DNA of 64,000 nt from the NCBI RefSeq assembly GCF_000316605.1, contig NC_019683.1, positions 3,828,036 to 3,892,035 of the forward strand, in the 5' to 3' direction. The stretch comes from [Leptolyngbya] sp. PCC 7376 (GTDB taxonomy: Bacteria > Cyanobacteriota > Cyanobacteriia > Cyanobacteriales > MRBY01). The position numbers and the translations under genes were made by a program. The notes under the pieces are model-generated. The model saw only the letters and a program-made list of their open reading frames with translations, was not told where the DNA came from and did not search any database. This document shows, piece after piece, positions 45,287 to 54,499 of this stretch. The stretch's first letter is position 1. Each line of letters begins with the position of its first letter.

Positions 45287-45772
45287 ATGGGAGCTGGAAC
45301 GAAATACAACGTACGTTTAACGCCAGAGCAACGAGAGGATTTACAACGAGTTGCTCGTAATGGCTATCAGTCCGCGAAAATGATCCTGCATGCCCGAATT
45401 TTGCTGATGGCAGATCGTGCTCATCCTGAAGGGAATTGGACAGATTTGCAAATTGCTCAAGCACTCAGTGTCCATTCCAATACGGTGGCGAGAATTCGTA
45501 AATTATTTGTCACTGGGGGTGAGGAGCGCGCTCTGAATCGGAAAGTACGAGAGACACCACCAGTGAAACCAAAGATTGCTGGGGAGAAAGCGCAAAGATT
45601 ATTGGAACTATATGCGAGCCAACCACCTAAAGGGAAAGATTATTGGTCGCTGAGTTTATTGGTATCGGAGCTAAAAGCGAGAGGATTGGTAAAAAGTATT
45701 TGTCGGGAAACAGTGCGAAAGGTGCTTAAAGAACATGGAATTGTTCTGAGTCGCCGAAAAATTTCTCCTTGA
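45287..45772 (+). CDS. IS630-type helix-turn-helix protein lacking the DDE domain
   Basis: The 161 residues correspond to the N-terminal DNA-binding half of IS630-type transposases: YNVRLTPEQREDLQRVARNG, ARILLMADRAH, WTDLQIAQALSVHSNTVARI, ALNRKVRETPP and SICRETVRKVLKEHGI. The frame ends soon after, at SRRKISP, and no DDE half is found before the next gene 46 bp on. No inverted ends or TA duplication were recognised. It is either a decayed element or a retained DNA-binding protein; the frame itself is clean. Confidence 0.7.
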   Translation: MGAGTKYNVRLTPEQREDLQRVARNGYQSAKMILHARILLMADRAHPEGNWTDLQIAQALSVHSNTVARIRKLFVTGGEERALNRKVRETPPVKPKIAGEKAQRLLELYASQPPKGKDYWSLSLLVSELKARGLVKSICRETVRKVLKEHGIVLSRRKISP

Positions 45773-45817
45773 GTTTTGACTGCCTCGATAGACTTTAAAA
45801 ATCTTGAGAGGGAATTT

Positions 45818-46825
45818 TTACCACTCGACCTGCTTCTTTTGAATGTGCTCGATATTGCGATTCATCTTGGCAAGATTTTTTTGTAAGAGTGGGAGGGCTT
45901 CTATTTTTTCGGGATTGATCTGCGATCGCGCGGCAGCTTGGCGAAGTTTACGATCCATCATGCTGGCAATCTGCATCAGCTCTTTACTGAGTCTTGCCAT
46001 CTGAGACTTTTGATATTTTTGTAGCATTTGCCCTCTAAAAATCTGGATCGAAACCTGTTCTCCAAATTCACCAGGGATAAAGCGAAGCCGCAACAGTAAC
46101 GGTTCTTCTTTGTATAGACGCAACATTTCAATTTTTTTAGGCTTCTCCACTGGGCGTACCGGAAAATCGGTGAGTCTTTTCAGTTCATGGATTAAGCTCT
46201 GGAACAGTGGCAGTGGCAGCTTATCGAGTAAAACTTTAGAACGATTATTCCGGCTCCAAATAATGCGACCATTAGTTTCTTTACGCTCTAAGGAAATTTG
46301 GTTCACATTCTGGAGGAGCGATCGCCCGAACAACTCTAAAATCAGCTCGTGGGGAGGGAGTTGTGACAACATTGTCGCGGGAGTACTTACATATTTCTCA
46401 CTCACTTCCAAAAGTTGCAAAGAACCGAGAAATCCCTTTTCCTTAATTGGCGCCGCCGAGAGTACAGTATTAACCTCTTCATTTTTAAGAACAGACTCTT
46501 TTTTCCCCAAAGATTCGTGGCCAAAAATCAAAGTGGCCTCAGAATCATCATTACTTTCTTCCTTTGCTCGCTGCTGCTTTTGATATTCCTGATACCTTGT
46601 CAGCACATCTTGATGAATCTTGCTATCTAAGGTGCGGCGCTTAATAAAATAATGCTTTGGTTTCAAGAGTGGGCGCACATAGTCCAACACTGCGACATTC
46701 GTCGGATCGACCATGCCAAGAATCAATGATTCACCCTGTACCGCTAAAGGCAAAATTTGATGATATGAACAAACCTCAAATGGTAAAAGCGAATCAATTA
46801 GATTAAATGTCTGCTCCACATTCAT
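45818..46825 (-). CDS. GspE-N (MshEN-like) domain protein without ATPase
   Basis: Residues about 1-85 (FNLIDSLLPFEVCSYHQILP, LILGMVDPTNVAVLDYVRPL) match the N-terminal domain of type II secretion/type IV pilus ATPases, which in MshE-like proteins binds c-di-GMP. The PilT/PilB ATPase part (Walker A) is absent. Instead a charged linker leads to a helical region with a basic, Gln- and Leu-rich tail (LAKMNRNIEHIQKKQ). The start is ATG 46825; a TTG at 46840 is weaker. A receptor role in pilus or c-di-GMP signalling is inference; a GGDEF-EAL protein is encoded 10 kb away. Confidence 0.7.
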   Translation of the reverse strand: MNVEQTFNLIDSLLPFEVCSYHQILPLAVQGESLILGMVDPTNVAVLDYVRPLLKPKHYFIKRRTLDSKIHQDVLTRYQEYQKQQRAKEESNDDSEATLIFGHESLGKKESVLKNEEVNTVLSAAPIKEKGFLGSLQLLEVSEKYVSTPATMLSQLPPHELILELFGRSLLQNVNQISLERKETNGRIIWSRNNRSKVLLDKLPLPLFQSLIHELKRLTDFPVRPVEKPKKIEMLRLYKEEPLLLRLRFIPGEFGEQVSIQIFRGQMLQKYQKSQMARLSKELMQIASMMDRKLRQAAARSQINPEKIEALPLLQKNLAKMNRNIEHIQKKQVEW

Positions 46826-47229
46826 GCAAAATACCCACAACCTAGAAAAAACATCATGATCACTGAACTATTAAATTCTCTAAACTTCGTACAAACTAAG
46901 CTATTCAGGTAGCTCACTAGCGTTACCAGTATCCGCATGAAATAAACCCTGAGACCATTCTATGCGGAGACAAAAAGAGCCCAACAAAATATTTCACTTC
47001 ATCTAGCTTATGGGTAACTGCCGTGGTTAAATGTAGTTGCCGTTGTATAATTGGCGGCAAAACGACGTATAGTAGCCCATTGGGAATACTATGGGGTCTT
47101 AAACGTGACTATATTTAAGCTTCAATTTACAAGCTCGAAGATAGTGAGTAAATGATGCTAGTCACAACCGCCTCATTTATAAAAAGTATAAGTTTAAAAC
47201 ATTAAAATTTGCAGACCTAGAGGAAATCT
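46826..47229. promoter_or_regulatory. Upstream region of prk
   Basis: The 404-bp gap separates the GspE-N gene from prk and must carry both promoters. An inverted repeat CTTAAA-N10-TTTAAG (47098-47119) lies 110-130 bp before the prk start, of a size a LysR-type regulator could use. AGAGGAAA at 47219-47226 is the prk ribosome site. No -35/-10 pair could be fixed and no gene is seen. Confidence 0.45.
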
Positions 47230-48225
47230 ATGACCAGTCAGACAGACCGTGTAGTCATTATTGGTGTTGCCGGAGACTCCGGTTGCGGAAAATCAACTTT
47301 TTTACGCCGTCTTACCGATCTGTTCGGCGCAGAGTTTATGACGGTAATCTGCCTAGACGATTATCATAGCCTTGATCGTAAAGGTCGTAAGGCAGCAGGC
47401 GTGACTGCACTCAACCCTAAGGCAAATAATTTTGACCTCATGGCTGAGCAAGTTCGTGATCTTAAAAATGGTAAGGCGATCGATAAGCCTATCTACAATC
47501 ACGAGACTGGTGAACTCGATCCTCCTGAGCGCATCGAACCTAACAAAGTCGTTGTCATTGAAGGTTTACACCCCCTCTATGATGAGCGAGTTCGTGAGCA
47601 GATTGACTTCAGCGTCTACTTTGACATTAGCGACGAAGTGAAAATCCAGTGGAAGATTCAGCGGGATATGGCTGAGCGTGGCCATACGTATGATGACGTT
47701 TTGGCCTCTATTAACGCTCGTAAGCCTGACTTCAGTGCTTACATCGAACCTCAGCGCGAATTTGCGGATGTTGTCATGCAAGTTCTTCCCACTGAGCTGG
47801 TTGAAGATAAGGAAGGTAAGTACCTGCGCGTTCGTTTGGTACAGCAGGAAGGTATCGAGAACTTTGAGCCTGCTTACTTGTTCGATGAAGGTTCCACAAT
47901 TCACTGGCGTCCTTGCGGTCGTAAGCTGACTTGTAACTACCCAGGCATCAAGATGTACTACGGACCCGATAGCTATCTTGGCAACGAGGTTTCCATCCTC
48001 GAAGTTGATGGTAAGTTCGATAACCTTGATGAGATGATCTATATCGAAAGTCACCTCAGTAAGACAGGTACTAAGTACTACGGTGAAATGACTGAGCTAG
48101 TTCTCAAGCATAGAGACTATCCTGGTTCTGACAATGGTACTGGTCTATTCCAGATTTTAATTGGTCTTAAGATGCGTCAAACTTACGAAAAGCTGGTTGC
48201 ACAAAAGAAAGCGGCTGTCGTTTAA
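47230..48225 (+). CDS. prk: Phosphoribulokinase
   Basis: Calvin-cycle enzyme that makes ribulose 1,5-bisphosphate from ribulose 5-phosphate and ATP. The 331 residues are full length. The P-loop is GVAGDSGCGKSTF (about 12-24), and the redox pair is Cys19 and Cys41 (TVICLDDYHSLD), which permits thioredoxin control and assembly with GAPDH and CP12. The C-terminal cysteine pair is in PCGRKLTCNY. Arg/Asp substrate residues are in VIEGLHPLYDERVRE. Codon use favours C-ending and preferred codons more than neighbours, as expected of a highly expressed gene. It is followed by its own terminator. Confidence 0.98.
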   Translation: MTSQTDRVVIIGVAGDSGCGKSTFLRRLTDLFGAEFMTVICLDDYHSLDRKGRKAAGVTALNPKANNFDLMAEQVRDLKNGKAIDKPIYNHETGELDPPERIEPNKVVVIEGLHPLYDERVREQIDFSVYFDISDEVKIQWKIQRDMAERGHTYDDVLASINARKPDFSAYIEPQREFADVVMQVLPTELVEDKEGKYLRVRLVQQEGIENFEPAYLFDEGSTIHWRPCGRKLTCNYPGIKMYYGPDSYLGNEVSILEVDGKFDNLDEMIYIESHLSKTGTKYYGEMTELVLKHRDYPGSDNGTGLFQILIGLKMRQTYEKLVAQKKAAVV

Positions 48226-48289
48226 GTTTTTATCGTTTCGCGAGTAGTTAATTTATTGCTTGCGAAATAAATTTAATCAAAGCTTCGAT

Positions 48290-48320
48290 AGAGGGGATCT
48301 AACTAATGATCCTCTTTTTT
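48290..48320 (+). terminator. Terminator of prk
   Basis: AGAGGGGATC and GATCCTCT form an 8-bp stem with one bulged G and an 8-base loop, followed by six T. It lies 65 bp after the prk stop. Confidence 0.8.
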
Positions 48321-48468
48321 GATGGCTGGGATGCAAGGCGATCGCCGTCTTATATTTCCTTTCTATTTGAGCAGTACATTACAGAAGACCCATCGATTAG
48401 CACAATTTTTTTCAATCAGTTTTAAGATAGAAAAAAGTAATCTAGAAGACATATATTCCGAAAGCATT

Positions 48469-49635
48469 ATGGTGACAGCCAGTAGTCAAGCTCCCGGTGC
48501 AGATGCCACAGCCGAAAACCAAGGTGGCTTACCCGTTACGATCATCACAGGTTTTCTGGGCAGCGGTAAAACGACCCTCCTTAACCACATTCTCACAAAC
48601 CAAGAAGGCTTAAAAACTGCGGTCTTGGTTAACGAATTTGGTGAAATTGGTATTGATAATGAGCTGATTATCACCACCGATGACGACAATATGGTGGAGC
48701 TCAATAACGGCTGTGTTTGCTGCACTATCAACGAAGACCTCGTTAATGCTGTCCATAAAATCCTTGAGCGTAAAGACGAAATTGATTACCTTGTGGTTGA
48801 AACCACAGGTCTTGCAGATCCCCTCCCTGTTGCCCTGACTTTCCTCGGCACAGAGTTGCGAGATATGACTCGACTAGATTCGATTGTGACCGTTGTCGAT
48901 TCTGCGAATTACAGTTTGGATTTGTTTAATAGCGAGGCCGCTTATAGCCAGATTGCTTACGGCGATATTATTCTCCTCAATAAAACTGATCTCGTTGATG
49001 AAGCAGATGTTGATTCTTTAGAAGTACGGATCCGTGATATCAAAGATGGTGCCAGAATCCTCCGCACTAAAAAGTCGAAAGTTCCCTTGCCTTTACTGCT
49101 AAGTGTGGGCTTGTTTGAGTCGGATAAATATTACGACGAAGTGGACAATCATGATCATAATCACGACCATGACCACGGACGCAGCCACGATCACGACCAT
49201 GAGCATAAACATGATCACGATCACAACCACGCTCATGCCCATGACCATAACCATGATCACGAACATAGCCACGATCATGACCACGAACACCATGATCATT
49301 CCCATCACTTAGAAAATGACGGCTTTACCTCGATTTCTATCCAGAGCGATAAGCCATTTAATATCCGGAAATTCCAATATTTCCTCGATAACCAACTGCC
49401 GATAAATGTCTTTCGGGCAAAGGGTTTATTATGGTTTGAAGAAAGTCCGCTCCGTCACATTTTCCACCTCAGTGGTAAGCGCTTTTCAATTGATGATTCG
49501 GAGTGGAAGAAAGGCGAAGTAAGACAAAATCAACTTGTTCTCATCGGCCAAAATCTGGATAAGGCGAAGCTCCGGGAGCAAATTGAGAATTGTTTTTGTA
49601 TTCCCTCAGATAATCGGGGTAAAGGCTTTTCCTAA
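48469..49635 (+). CDS. CobW/ZNG1-family GTPase metallochaperone with His-rich segment
   Basis: This is a 388-residue G3E GTPase. Walker A GFLGSGKTT is at 28-36, the metal-binding CxCC is Cys82, Cys84 and Cys85 in NNGCVCCTI, and also seen are VVETTGLADP, the base-specificity motif LNKTD and a C-terminal CobW_C domain (FRAKGLLWFEESPLRHIFHL). Between the domains (about 228-282) lies a segment of alternating His and Asp, probably a Zn or Ni/Co store. The longer frame from TTG 48319 is rejected because homology starts near ATG 48469. Zinc delivery is more likely than cobalamin synthesis, but no Zur box was recognised upstream. Confidence 0.88.
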   Translation: MVTASSQAPGADATAENQGGLPVTIITGFLGSGKTTLLNHILTNQEGLKTAVLVNEFGEIGIDNELIITTDDDNMVELNNGCVCCTINEDLVNAVHKILERKDEIDYLVVETTGLADPLPVALTFLGTELRDMTRLDSIVTVVDSANYSLDLFNSEAAYSQIAYGDIILLNKTDLVDEADVDSLEVRIRDIKDGARILRTKKSKVPLPLLLSVGLFESDKYYDEVDNHDHNHDHDHGRSHDHDHEHKHDHDHNHAHAHDHNHDHEHSHDHDHEHHDHSHHLENDGFTSISIQSDKPFNIRKFQYFLDNQLPINVFRAKGLLWFEESPLRHIFHLSGKRFSIDDSEWKKGEVRQNQLVLIGQNLDKAKLREQIENCFCIPSDNRGKGFS

Positions 49636-49661
49636 TTTGTTGCTGCCAATCGAATTGTTAG

Positions 49662-49700
49662 CCTCCTTTTTGAAACAAACAAAAGGAGGTTTTATTTTTT
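49662..49700 (+). terminator. Terminator of the CobW-family gene
   Basis: CCTCCTTTT and AAAAGGAGG form a perfect 9-bp stem, followed by TTTTATTTTTT. The next gene converges and ends at 49705. Confidence 0.85.
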
Positions 49701-49704
49701 CGGT

Positions 49705-50778
49705 TTATTCAAAATCAGGGTATTGTGGTGGGCTAGCTCCCTCTCTGACAGTAATGCGAGGATATTTTTTACGTCCTGAAGGTTTTGATTTTACTTCTAG
49801 TAGATTGATCTGGTGCCACCAGCTATCACCAAAGTCAAAATGGTAACCAATTACATCGTCTAGGGATAAATTCAGATCGGCGATCACCGTATCATTAACG
49901 CAGCCAGAAGGTTTATTTTCGTCATCAGAGTTATTCATTGCTTCCGGTAAAACATAACGTTCGGCATCGGGAGCGTTAGGTGCTGAGCCTCTGACTTGAA
50001 ATTCGTACATATGCTCTTCTTCACGGTCAAAAGCTTTAAAGATAATACGATGAAAATCAGCCAAGGTATGCTTCCCTAAAATTTCAATCTCGCGACAAAC
50101 TACCGGGTTTGCTTCAATAAATTCGTCTGTGAGTAAGCCATCAAAAATAAAAACTTCGAAGTGGAAGATATCATCTTTGGTGGCAGCAACTGGTGGTTGT
50201 CTGGGTTCCATATCTTCTAGGGCGATCGCCTCTGGTTCGCCAATAGTTACAGGAATATCTTCGTTACTGGTCTCCGGAATAACGGGTAACATGCCAGATT
50301 CATGGAGCATTTCTTGGATTTGTCGAGGTAGAAGGCTCGCATCAATAATTTGACCATTGATGACTACTGTAGTGGCTAAAGGATTATATTTGAGGGTTTC
50401 TTGGGTAGACCAGTCAGGATCCATTTGCATCAGATCTAATGTTTCCCGGACGGTTTTTGATTTACCTTGGCCTGTACTAGTGGCTACCCCAAAAGCCTTG
50501 TACAATTCCGATGCTTTCATATGGGGAGTCACGCTGGGATCATAGAGGAAATTGACCATACCTATAGCGTGAGTAATGCCACAAGCCCAAGATTTTGCTC
50601 GACCTTTGCTGAGGGGTGAGGGTCTTTTTCGGGCGAGTGCGGCAGTTGCATATCGCACTAACTGAGCATAATCTTCATTGAGATATTCTGCGGCGAAAGT
50701 ATTGGTAATCGCGACAATTTCGTCGTATTTCGCCTGCATTTTCTGTGGGACTTTTTCGGATTGTGTTGGTTGTGCCAT
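49705..50778 (-). CDS. pRiA4b ORF-3-like protein with DUF6398-like N-terminus
   Basis: This is a 357-residue protein. The N-terminal half (about 10-115; IVAITNTFAAEYLNEDYAQL, SWACGITHAIGMVNFLYDP, ASELYKAFGVATSTGQGKSK) matches a domain with a zinc-like Cys/His arrangement. A Pro/Glu-rich linker follows. The C-terminal half (about 205-357; TLADFHRIIFKAFDREEEH, LSLDDVIGYHFDFGDSWWHQ) is the plasmid pRiA4b ORF-3/IS1096-passenger family. The fold is known but the function is not. It sits between core genes with no visible transposon ends. I am sure of the family, not of any role. Confidence 0.8.
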   Translation of the reverse strand: MAQPTQSEKVPQKMQAKYDEIVAITNTFAAEYLNEDYAQLVRYATAALARKRPSPLSKGRAKSWACGITHAIGMVNFLYDPSVTPHMKASELYKAFGVATSTGQGKSKTVRETLDLMQMDPDWSTQETLKYNPLATTVVINGQIIDASLLPRQIQEMLHESGMLPVIPETSNEDIPVTIGEPEAIALEDMEPRQPPVAATKDDIFHFEVFIFDGLLTDEFIEANPVVCREIEILGKHTLADFHRIIFKAFDREEEHMYEFQVRGSAPNAPDAERYVLPEAMNNSDDENKPSGCVNDTVIADLNLSLDDVIGYHFDFGDSWWHQINLLEVKSKPSGRKKYPRITVREGASPPQYPDFE

Positions 50779-50821
50779 AGGATTACTGTCCTAAGTTGCC
50801 AATTTTGAAATGAATTTAAAT

Positions 50822-51913
50822 TTAACGATTCGGAGAGCGATAAAAAGGTTTTTTCACAACTTTGGCAGGGTAGTGTTTGCCACGGATTTCAATTTCTACA
50901 GCTTGCCCTTTTTTCGCAAATTCACGCGGGAGATAGGCAAGGGCGATCGCCTTATTGAGAGTGGGCGACATTGTACCGCTGGTGACAATGCCAATTTCTT
51001 GACCATCAACCAGTACTGGATAGTCGTGGCGTGCAATACCGCGAGCTTGCATCTCTAAACCAACTAAACGCTTCGTCACACCTTCTGCTTTTTGAGCAAC
51101 GAGAATATCTTTTCCGACAAAATCACCTTTTTCATCCCAATGAATTAACCACCCTAAACCCGCTTCTAGAGGTGTCGTTTCGTCATTCATATCCTGACCA
51201 TAAAGGTGCAATGCGGCTTCTAGACGAAGCGTATCGCGACAGCCCAACCCGCAGGGCACAACCCCTGCATCACTGAGCTGCTCCCACAGTTTTTGCCCGA
51301 CTTCGGGTGAAACCATTACTTCAAAACCATCTTCGCCGGTATAGCCCGTCCGCGCGATAAAGGCTTGTTTTCCATCAATTTCAGCCTCAGCATGATTAAA
51401 CATTTTGAGGCTCGATAAATCTAAGTTTTGAACAAAGGGCTGTAGGATAGCTTCTGCTTTTTGACCTTGAACAGCGATTAACGCCTTGTCTCGCGAGACA
51501 TCGGTAAGGATGATGCCTTTGGGTTCCAAATAGGTGGTTAGCCAATCCCAATCTTTTTGGGTAGTGGCAGCATTCACGATGAGAAAACCTTTGTGGTCGC
51601 CTTGATGATAGTAAATAATGTCGTCAATAATGCCGGCTTTTTCGTTGAGTAAAACGCTGTACTGAGCTTTTCCAACCTCAAGGCGCGCCAAGTTTGAAGG
51701 GACAAGGGTTTGCAGGGCTTCTACTAGGTTCTCGCCAGCCAAGGCAAATTTCCCCATGTGGGAAATATCAAACATCCCGACATTGTCTCGAACGGCATTA
51801 TGTTCTGCTTTTAAACCGCTGTACTGTACTGCCATTTCCCAGCCAGAAAATTCGACAAAACGGGCTTTGGCAGCGGCAGAAAGATCGTAGAGAGGCGTGC
51901 GGAGTAAAGTCAT
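50822..51913 (-). CDS. gcvT: Aminomethyltransferase (glycine cleavage T protein)
   Basis: Transfers the methylene group from glycine to tetrahydrofolate, releasing ammonia, in photorespiratory glycine breakdown. The 363 residues are of usual length: TPLYDLSAAAKARFVEFSGW, NVGMFDISHMGKF, the folate-site Asp region RTGYTGEDGFEVMV, GLGCRDTLRLEAALHLYGQD and the C-terminal barrel (VTSGTMSPTLNKAIALAYL). The frame opens at 51946, but ATG 51913 matches the family start. It follows dnaX on the same strand by 42 bp. Confidence 0.96.
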   Translation of the reverse strand: MTLLRTPLYDLSAAAKARFVEFSGWEMAVQYSGLKAEHNAVRDNVGMFDISHMGKFALAGENLVEALQTLVPSNLARLEVGKAQYSVLLNEKAGIIDDIIYYHQGDHKGFLIVNAATTQKDWDWLTTYLEPKGIILTDVSRDKALIAVQGQKAEAILQPFVQNLDLSSLKMFNHAEAEIDGKQAFIARTGYTGEDGFEVMVSPEVGQKLWEQLSDAGVVPCGLGCRDTLRLEAALHLYGQDMNDETTPLEAGLGWLIHWDEKGDFVGKDILVAQKAEGVTKRLVGLEMQARGIARHDYPVLVDGQEIGIVTSGTMSPTLNKAIALAYLPREFAKKGQAVEIEIRGKHYPAKVVKKPFYRSPNR

Positions 51914-51955
51914 AAACACAGATTGAACAGCGATTATGACAATCATACGGGCTTT

Positions 51956-54370
51956 CTAAAACGGAATATCGTCTTCTGGAGAAATTTCTGTAGGGACAGA
52001 GGGGCGACCTTTGACTGAACTTAGTGCTGGTTCGGGTTGAGATGCCGGAGTTGCAGGTTTAATTGCCGCTGTGGCTTCAGTCTCTGGATCAGGTGGGGCA
52101 AGGTGGGTTAATTCGATAACTTCTCCTTCAAAGAATTCAGCAAATTCTAACGCTGCTCCTTTAAGGCGATCGCCCTCCGCTTCTAATGTTTCTAGTGGAG
52201 AATTTTCTGTTAACTGTGCCGGGTCTTGTGATTCTAAAACTTGTGGTGGCTCAGCAATATGATGCGTGTGGCCATTACCATTGCCGTTGCTATTGCCATT
52301 GCTCAAAGGCTGTGGTGATTGGGAGGTTGGAGTTATGGCAGTAGGTTGAGATGAAGCTGTTGGTTGTGGTGCAGGTACTTTTGGCGCAGCAGGTTGCGTA
52401 GGAGCAGCTGGAGCAGTTTCGCTAAAAGGATTCGGAGCTGTCGATGGAGCAGATGAAACTTTTTGTGGAGTCGGATTGGGTGGAGTTACTGGCGGTGTAG
52501 GAGCAGATGGAGATGCTTGAGCTGGGGCAAAGGTTGGGACTGGTGTGTCGAACACAGTCGCCGACATCTCAATATCACCTGATGGTTCATATCCAACTTG
52601 GAATGAAACTTTAATATCTTTTTGACAAGCTTTTTTAAAAGCAGCTTCAATATTTTTTTGTTTGCCTTTTGTAAGAGACAACAGGGGTTGTGTTTTGGCT
52701 CCAATCAACGCCATATTGCCATTAAAACTAACCAAACGACCTGTTTGACGTAAAAGTTGCTGAGTTGCAGGTGGATGTAATTGGGCCAGCATTGTCTCCC
52801 ACAGCTGTTCTCGCTCTAGAGCAGAAATAGTTGGACTAGTACTAGTAGTCGTTGCGGCAGGTTGTGTTTTTGGCTCTGGAATTGGTTGAGATGTTGGCTC
52901 AGAGGTCAGCTCAACAGGTAATTCTGCAATTATTGGCTCAGGTATCGGTTCAGGTGTAGGGACTGACGGAGGAGGAACAACTTCTGGAATGGTAGTAGGG
53001 GCTGGCGATCGCCCACTTTCTTCTGGTATTGGCGGTGTGGATATTGAAATTGGTGCAGGAGCTGGCGACTGAATGACAGGTTCAGGTTGGATTGTTGGTG
53101 CAGCAGAAACCGGAGTTGGTGGGGCGATCGCCGGGGCTTCTTCTCCGAAAGGATGAACTGGTGCTTCTAGCTTGGGTGATGCGGGTTGAGGCTGAACTAC
53201 TGGGGGTACAGCAACTTGTGCCGGAACAATAGACGGTTGAACAGTGACAGTTTCAGTCGAAACCTGAATATTCGCCAAAGCCGAAGGCAATAATCCCAAC
53301 AGCGTAATTTCAAGCCAGAGTCGGGGTTGGGTTGTATTTTTTAGCTGATATTCACTCTCTTTGAGATGCTGCTGACCCTTCAGTATTAAGGCGACATCCC
53401 ATCCTTGTGCTTCCTGACAAAGGGCTTGCCAAGTCGGTTGAGTGACAGCAATCAAATCGCCTCGTTGTGGTGCAGTTTTAGCGATCAGTAAATTGAGATA
53501 AAAACTCGCTAAATTTTGCAGCACTACTAACGGTTCACGGCCACGATTCAATAAACTTCGGCATTGCTGAATCACAGCTTCTGGATTATTACTACGCACC
53601 ACCTGAATCAGCCCAAGCAAATCTCGTTCAGGTACTGCACCGACTAGATCCCAGACCTTATCTGGCGTAATTTCTCCCGATAGCAAACTGAGCTGATCGA
53701 GCAAACTTTCGGCATCTCGCAAACCACCATTGGCAATCTGAGCAACGAGGATGACTGATTCGAGGGGAATCTCAATATTTTCGTTGCGGGCAATTTTGCG
53801 GAGATGTCCCACCATCGCGTCGAGGGGAATCCGTCGATAATCAAACCGTTGGCAGCGCGAAATAATCGTTGGGAGCACTCGCTGAGGATCAGTTGTCGCC
53901 AGGACAAAGACCACATGGGCAGGTGGTTCCTCTAATGTCTTCAGTAGGGCGTTAAACGCTGCCACGCTGAGCATATGGCACTCGTCGATCACATAAACTT
54001 TGTAACGACATTGCACTGGCGCAAATTGTGATCGCTCGATCAGTTCGCGAATATTGTCGACACCTGTATTACTCGCCGCGTCAATTTCGATCACGTCCAA
54101 AGCTGATCCATTGGCGATCGCCCGACAAACTTCACATTCCCCACAGGGACTCGGCGTTGGATTCGCTGCATTTAAACAATTGAGAGATTTCGCGAGAATA
54201 CGGGCACTAGACGTCTTTCCTGTTCCCCGTGGCCCCGAAAATAAATAGGCTGGCGCAATGCGCTTTTTCTCTAGGGCATTACTCAGCGTTGTGGCGATCG
54301 CCTCCTGTCCCACCAGTTCCGAAAACATCTGGGGGCGATATTTATGATGGAGCGGTTCATAGGGCATCAT
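51956..54370 (-). CDS. dnaX: DNA polymerase III subunit gamma/tau
   Basis: Clamp-loader ATPase subunit, 804 residues. The AAA+ module (1-240) has Walker A GPRGTGKT (46-53), zinc ligands Cys65, Cys76, Cys79 and Cys82, DECHMLS, and the SRC arginine finger in IISRCQRFDYRR. The collar follows (about 240-370), then a very long Pro/Thr/Gln/Ala-rich region (about 370-520 and 610-720) flanking a globular tau-type domain (SALEREQLWETMLAQLHPPA). No intein interrupts the ATPase domain, unlike several cyanobacterial dnaX genes. A seven-A run at about 52657 could permit frameshifting to a shorter form. Two ATGs are adjacent, and either may start. Confidence 0.95.
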   Translation of the reverse strand: MMPYEPLHHKYRPQMFSELVGQEAIATTLSNALEKKRIAPAYLFSGPRGTGKTSSARILAKSLNCLNAANPTPSPCGECEVCRAIANGSALDVIEIDAASNTGVDNIRELIERSQFAPVQCRYKVYVIDECHMLSVAAFNALLKTLEEPPAHVVFVLATTDPQRVLPTIISRCQRFDYRRIPLDAMVGHLRKIARNENIEIPLESVILVAQIANGGLRDAESLLDQLSLLSGEITPDKVWDLVGAVPERDLLGLIQVVRSNNPEAVIQQCRSLLNRGREPLVVLQNLASFYLNLLIAKTAPQRGDLIAVTQPTWQALCQEAQGWDVALILKGQQHLKESEYQLKNTTQPRLWLEITLLGLLPSALANIQVSTETVTVQPSIVPAQVAVPPVVQPQPASPKLEAPVHPFGEEAPAIAPPTPVSAAPTIQPEPVIQSPAPAPISISTPPIPEESGRSPAPTTIPEVVPPPSVPTPEPIPEPIIAELPVELTSEPTSQPIPEPKTQPAATTTSTSPTISALEREQLWETMLAQLHPPATQQLLRQTGRLVSFNGNMALIGAKTQPLLSLTKGKQKNIEAAFKKACQKDIKVSFQVGYEPSGDIEMSATVFDTPVPTFAPAQASPSAPTPPVTPPNPTPQKVSSAPSTAPNPFSETAPAAPTQPAAPKVPAPQPTASSQPTAITPTSQSPQPLSNGNSNGNGNGHTHHIAEPPQVLESQDPAQLTENSPLETLEAEGDRLKGAALEFAEFFEGEVIELTHLAPPDPETEATAAIKPATPASQPEPALSSVKGRPSVPTEISPEDDIPF

Positions 54371-54499
54371 GCAAACCAGACAGTCAGAACAGCAAACGAA
54401 TAAACGTGAATCTCAGATTCAATTTAGAAGAAGGAAATCTATGACCTAAAATGATGGTTACCGTAAACAGGCAGAGTCAAACAAGAGGATTATCAGTAT

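Noticed and set aside
48319-48468. N-terminal extension of the CobW-family gene from TTG 48319
   Set aside because: It overlaps the region right after the prk terminator, has no homology, and ATG 48469 fits the family.
49099-49312. Met/Val-rich and Thr/Ile-rich frames opposite and beside the CobW His-rich segment
   Set aside because: They are artefacts of the CAT/GAC repeat that encodes alternating His and Asp.
51956-54370. Intein in dnaX
   Set aside because: The ATPase domain is continuous, with no splicing motifs at the usual cyanobacterial insertion site.
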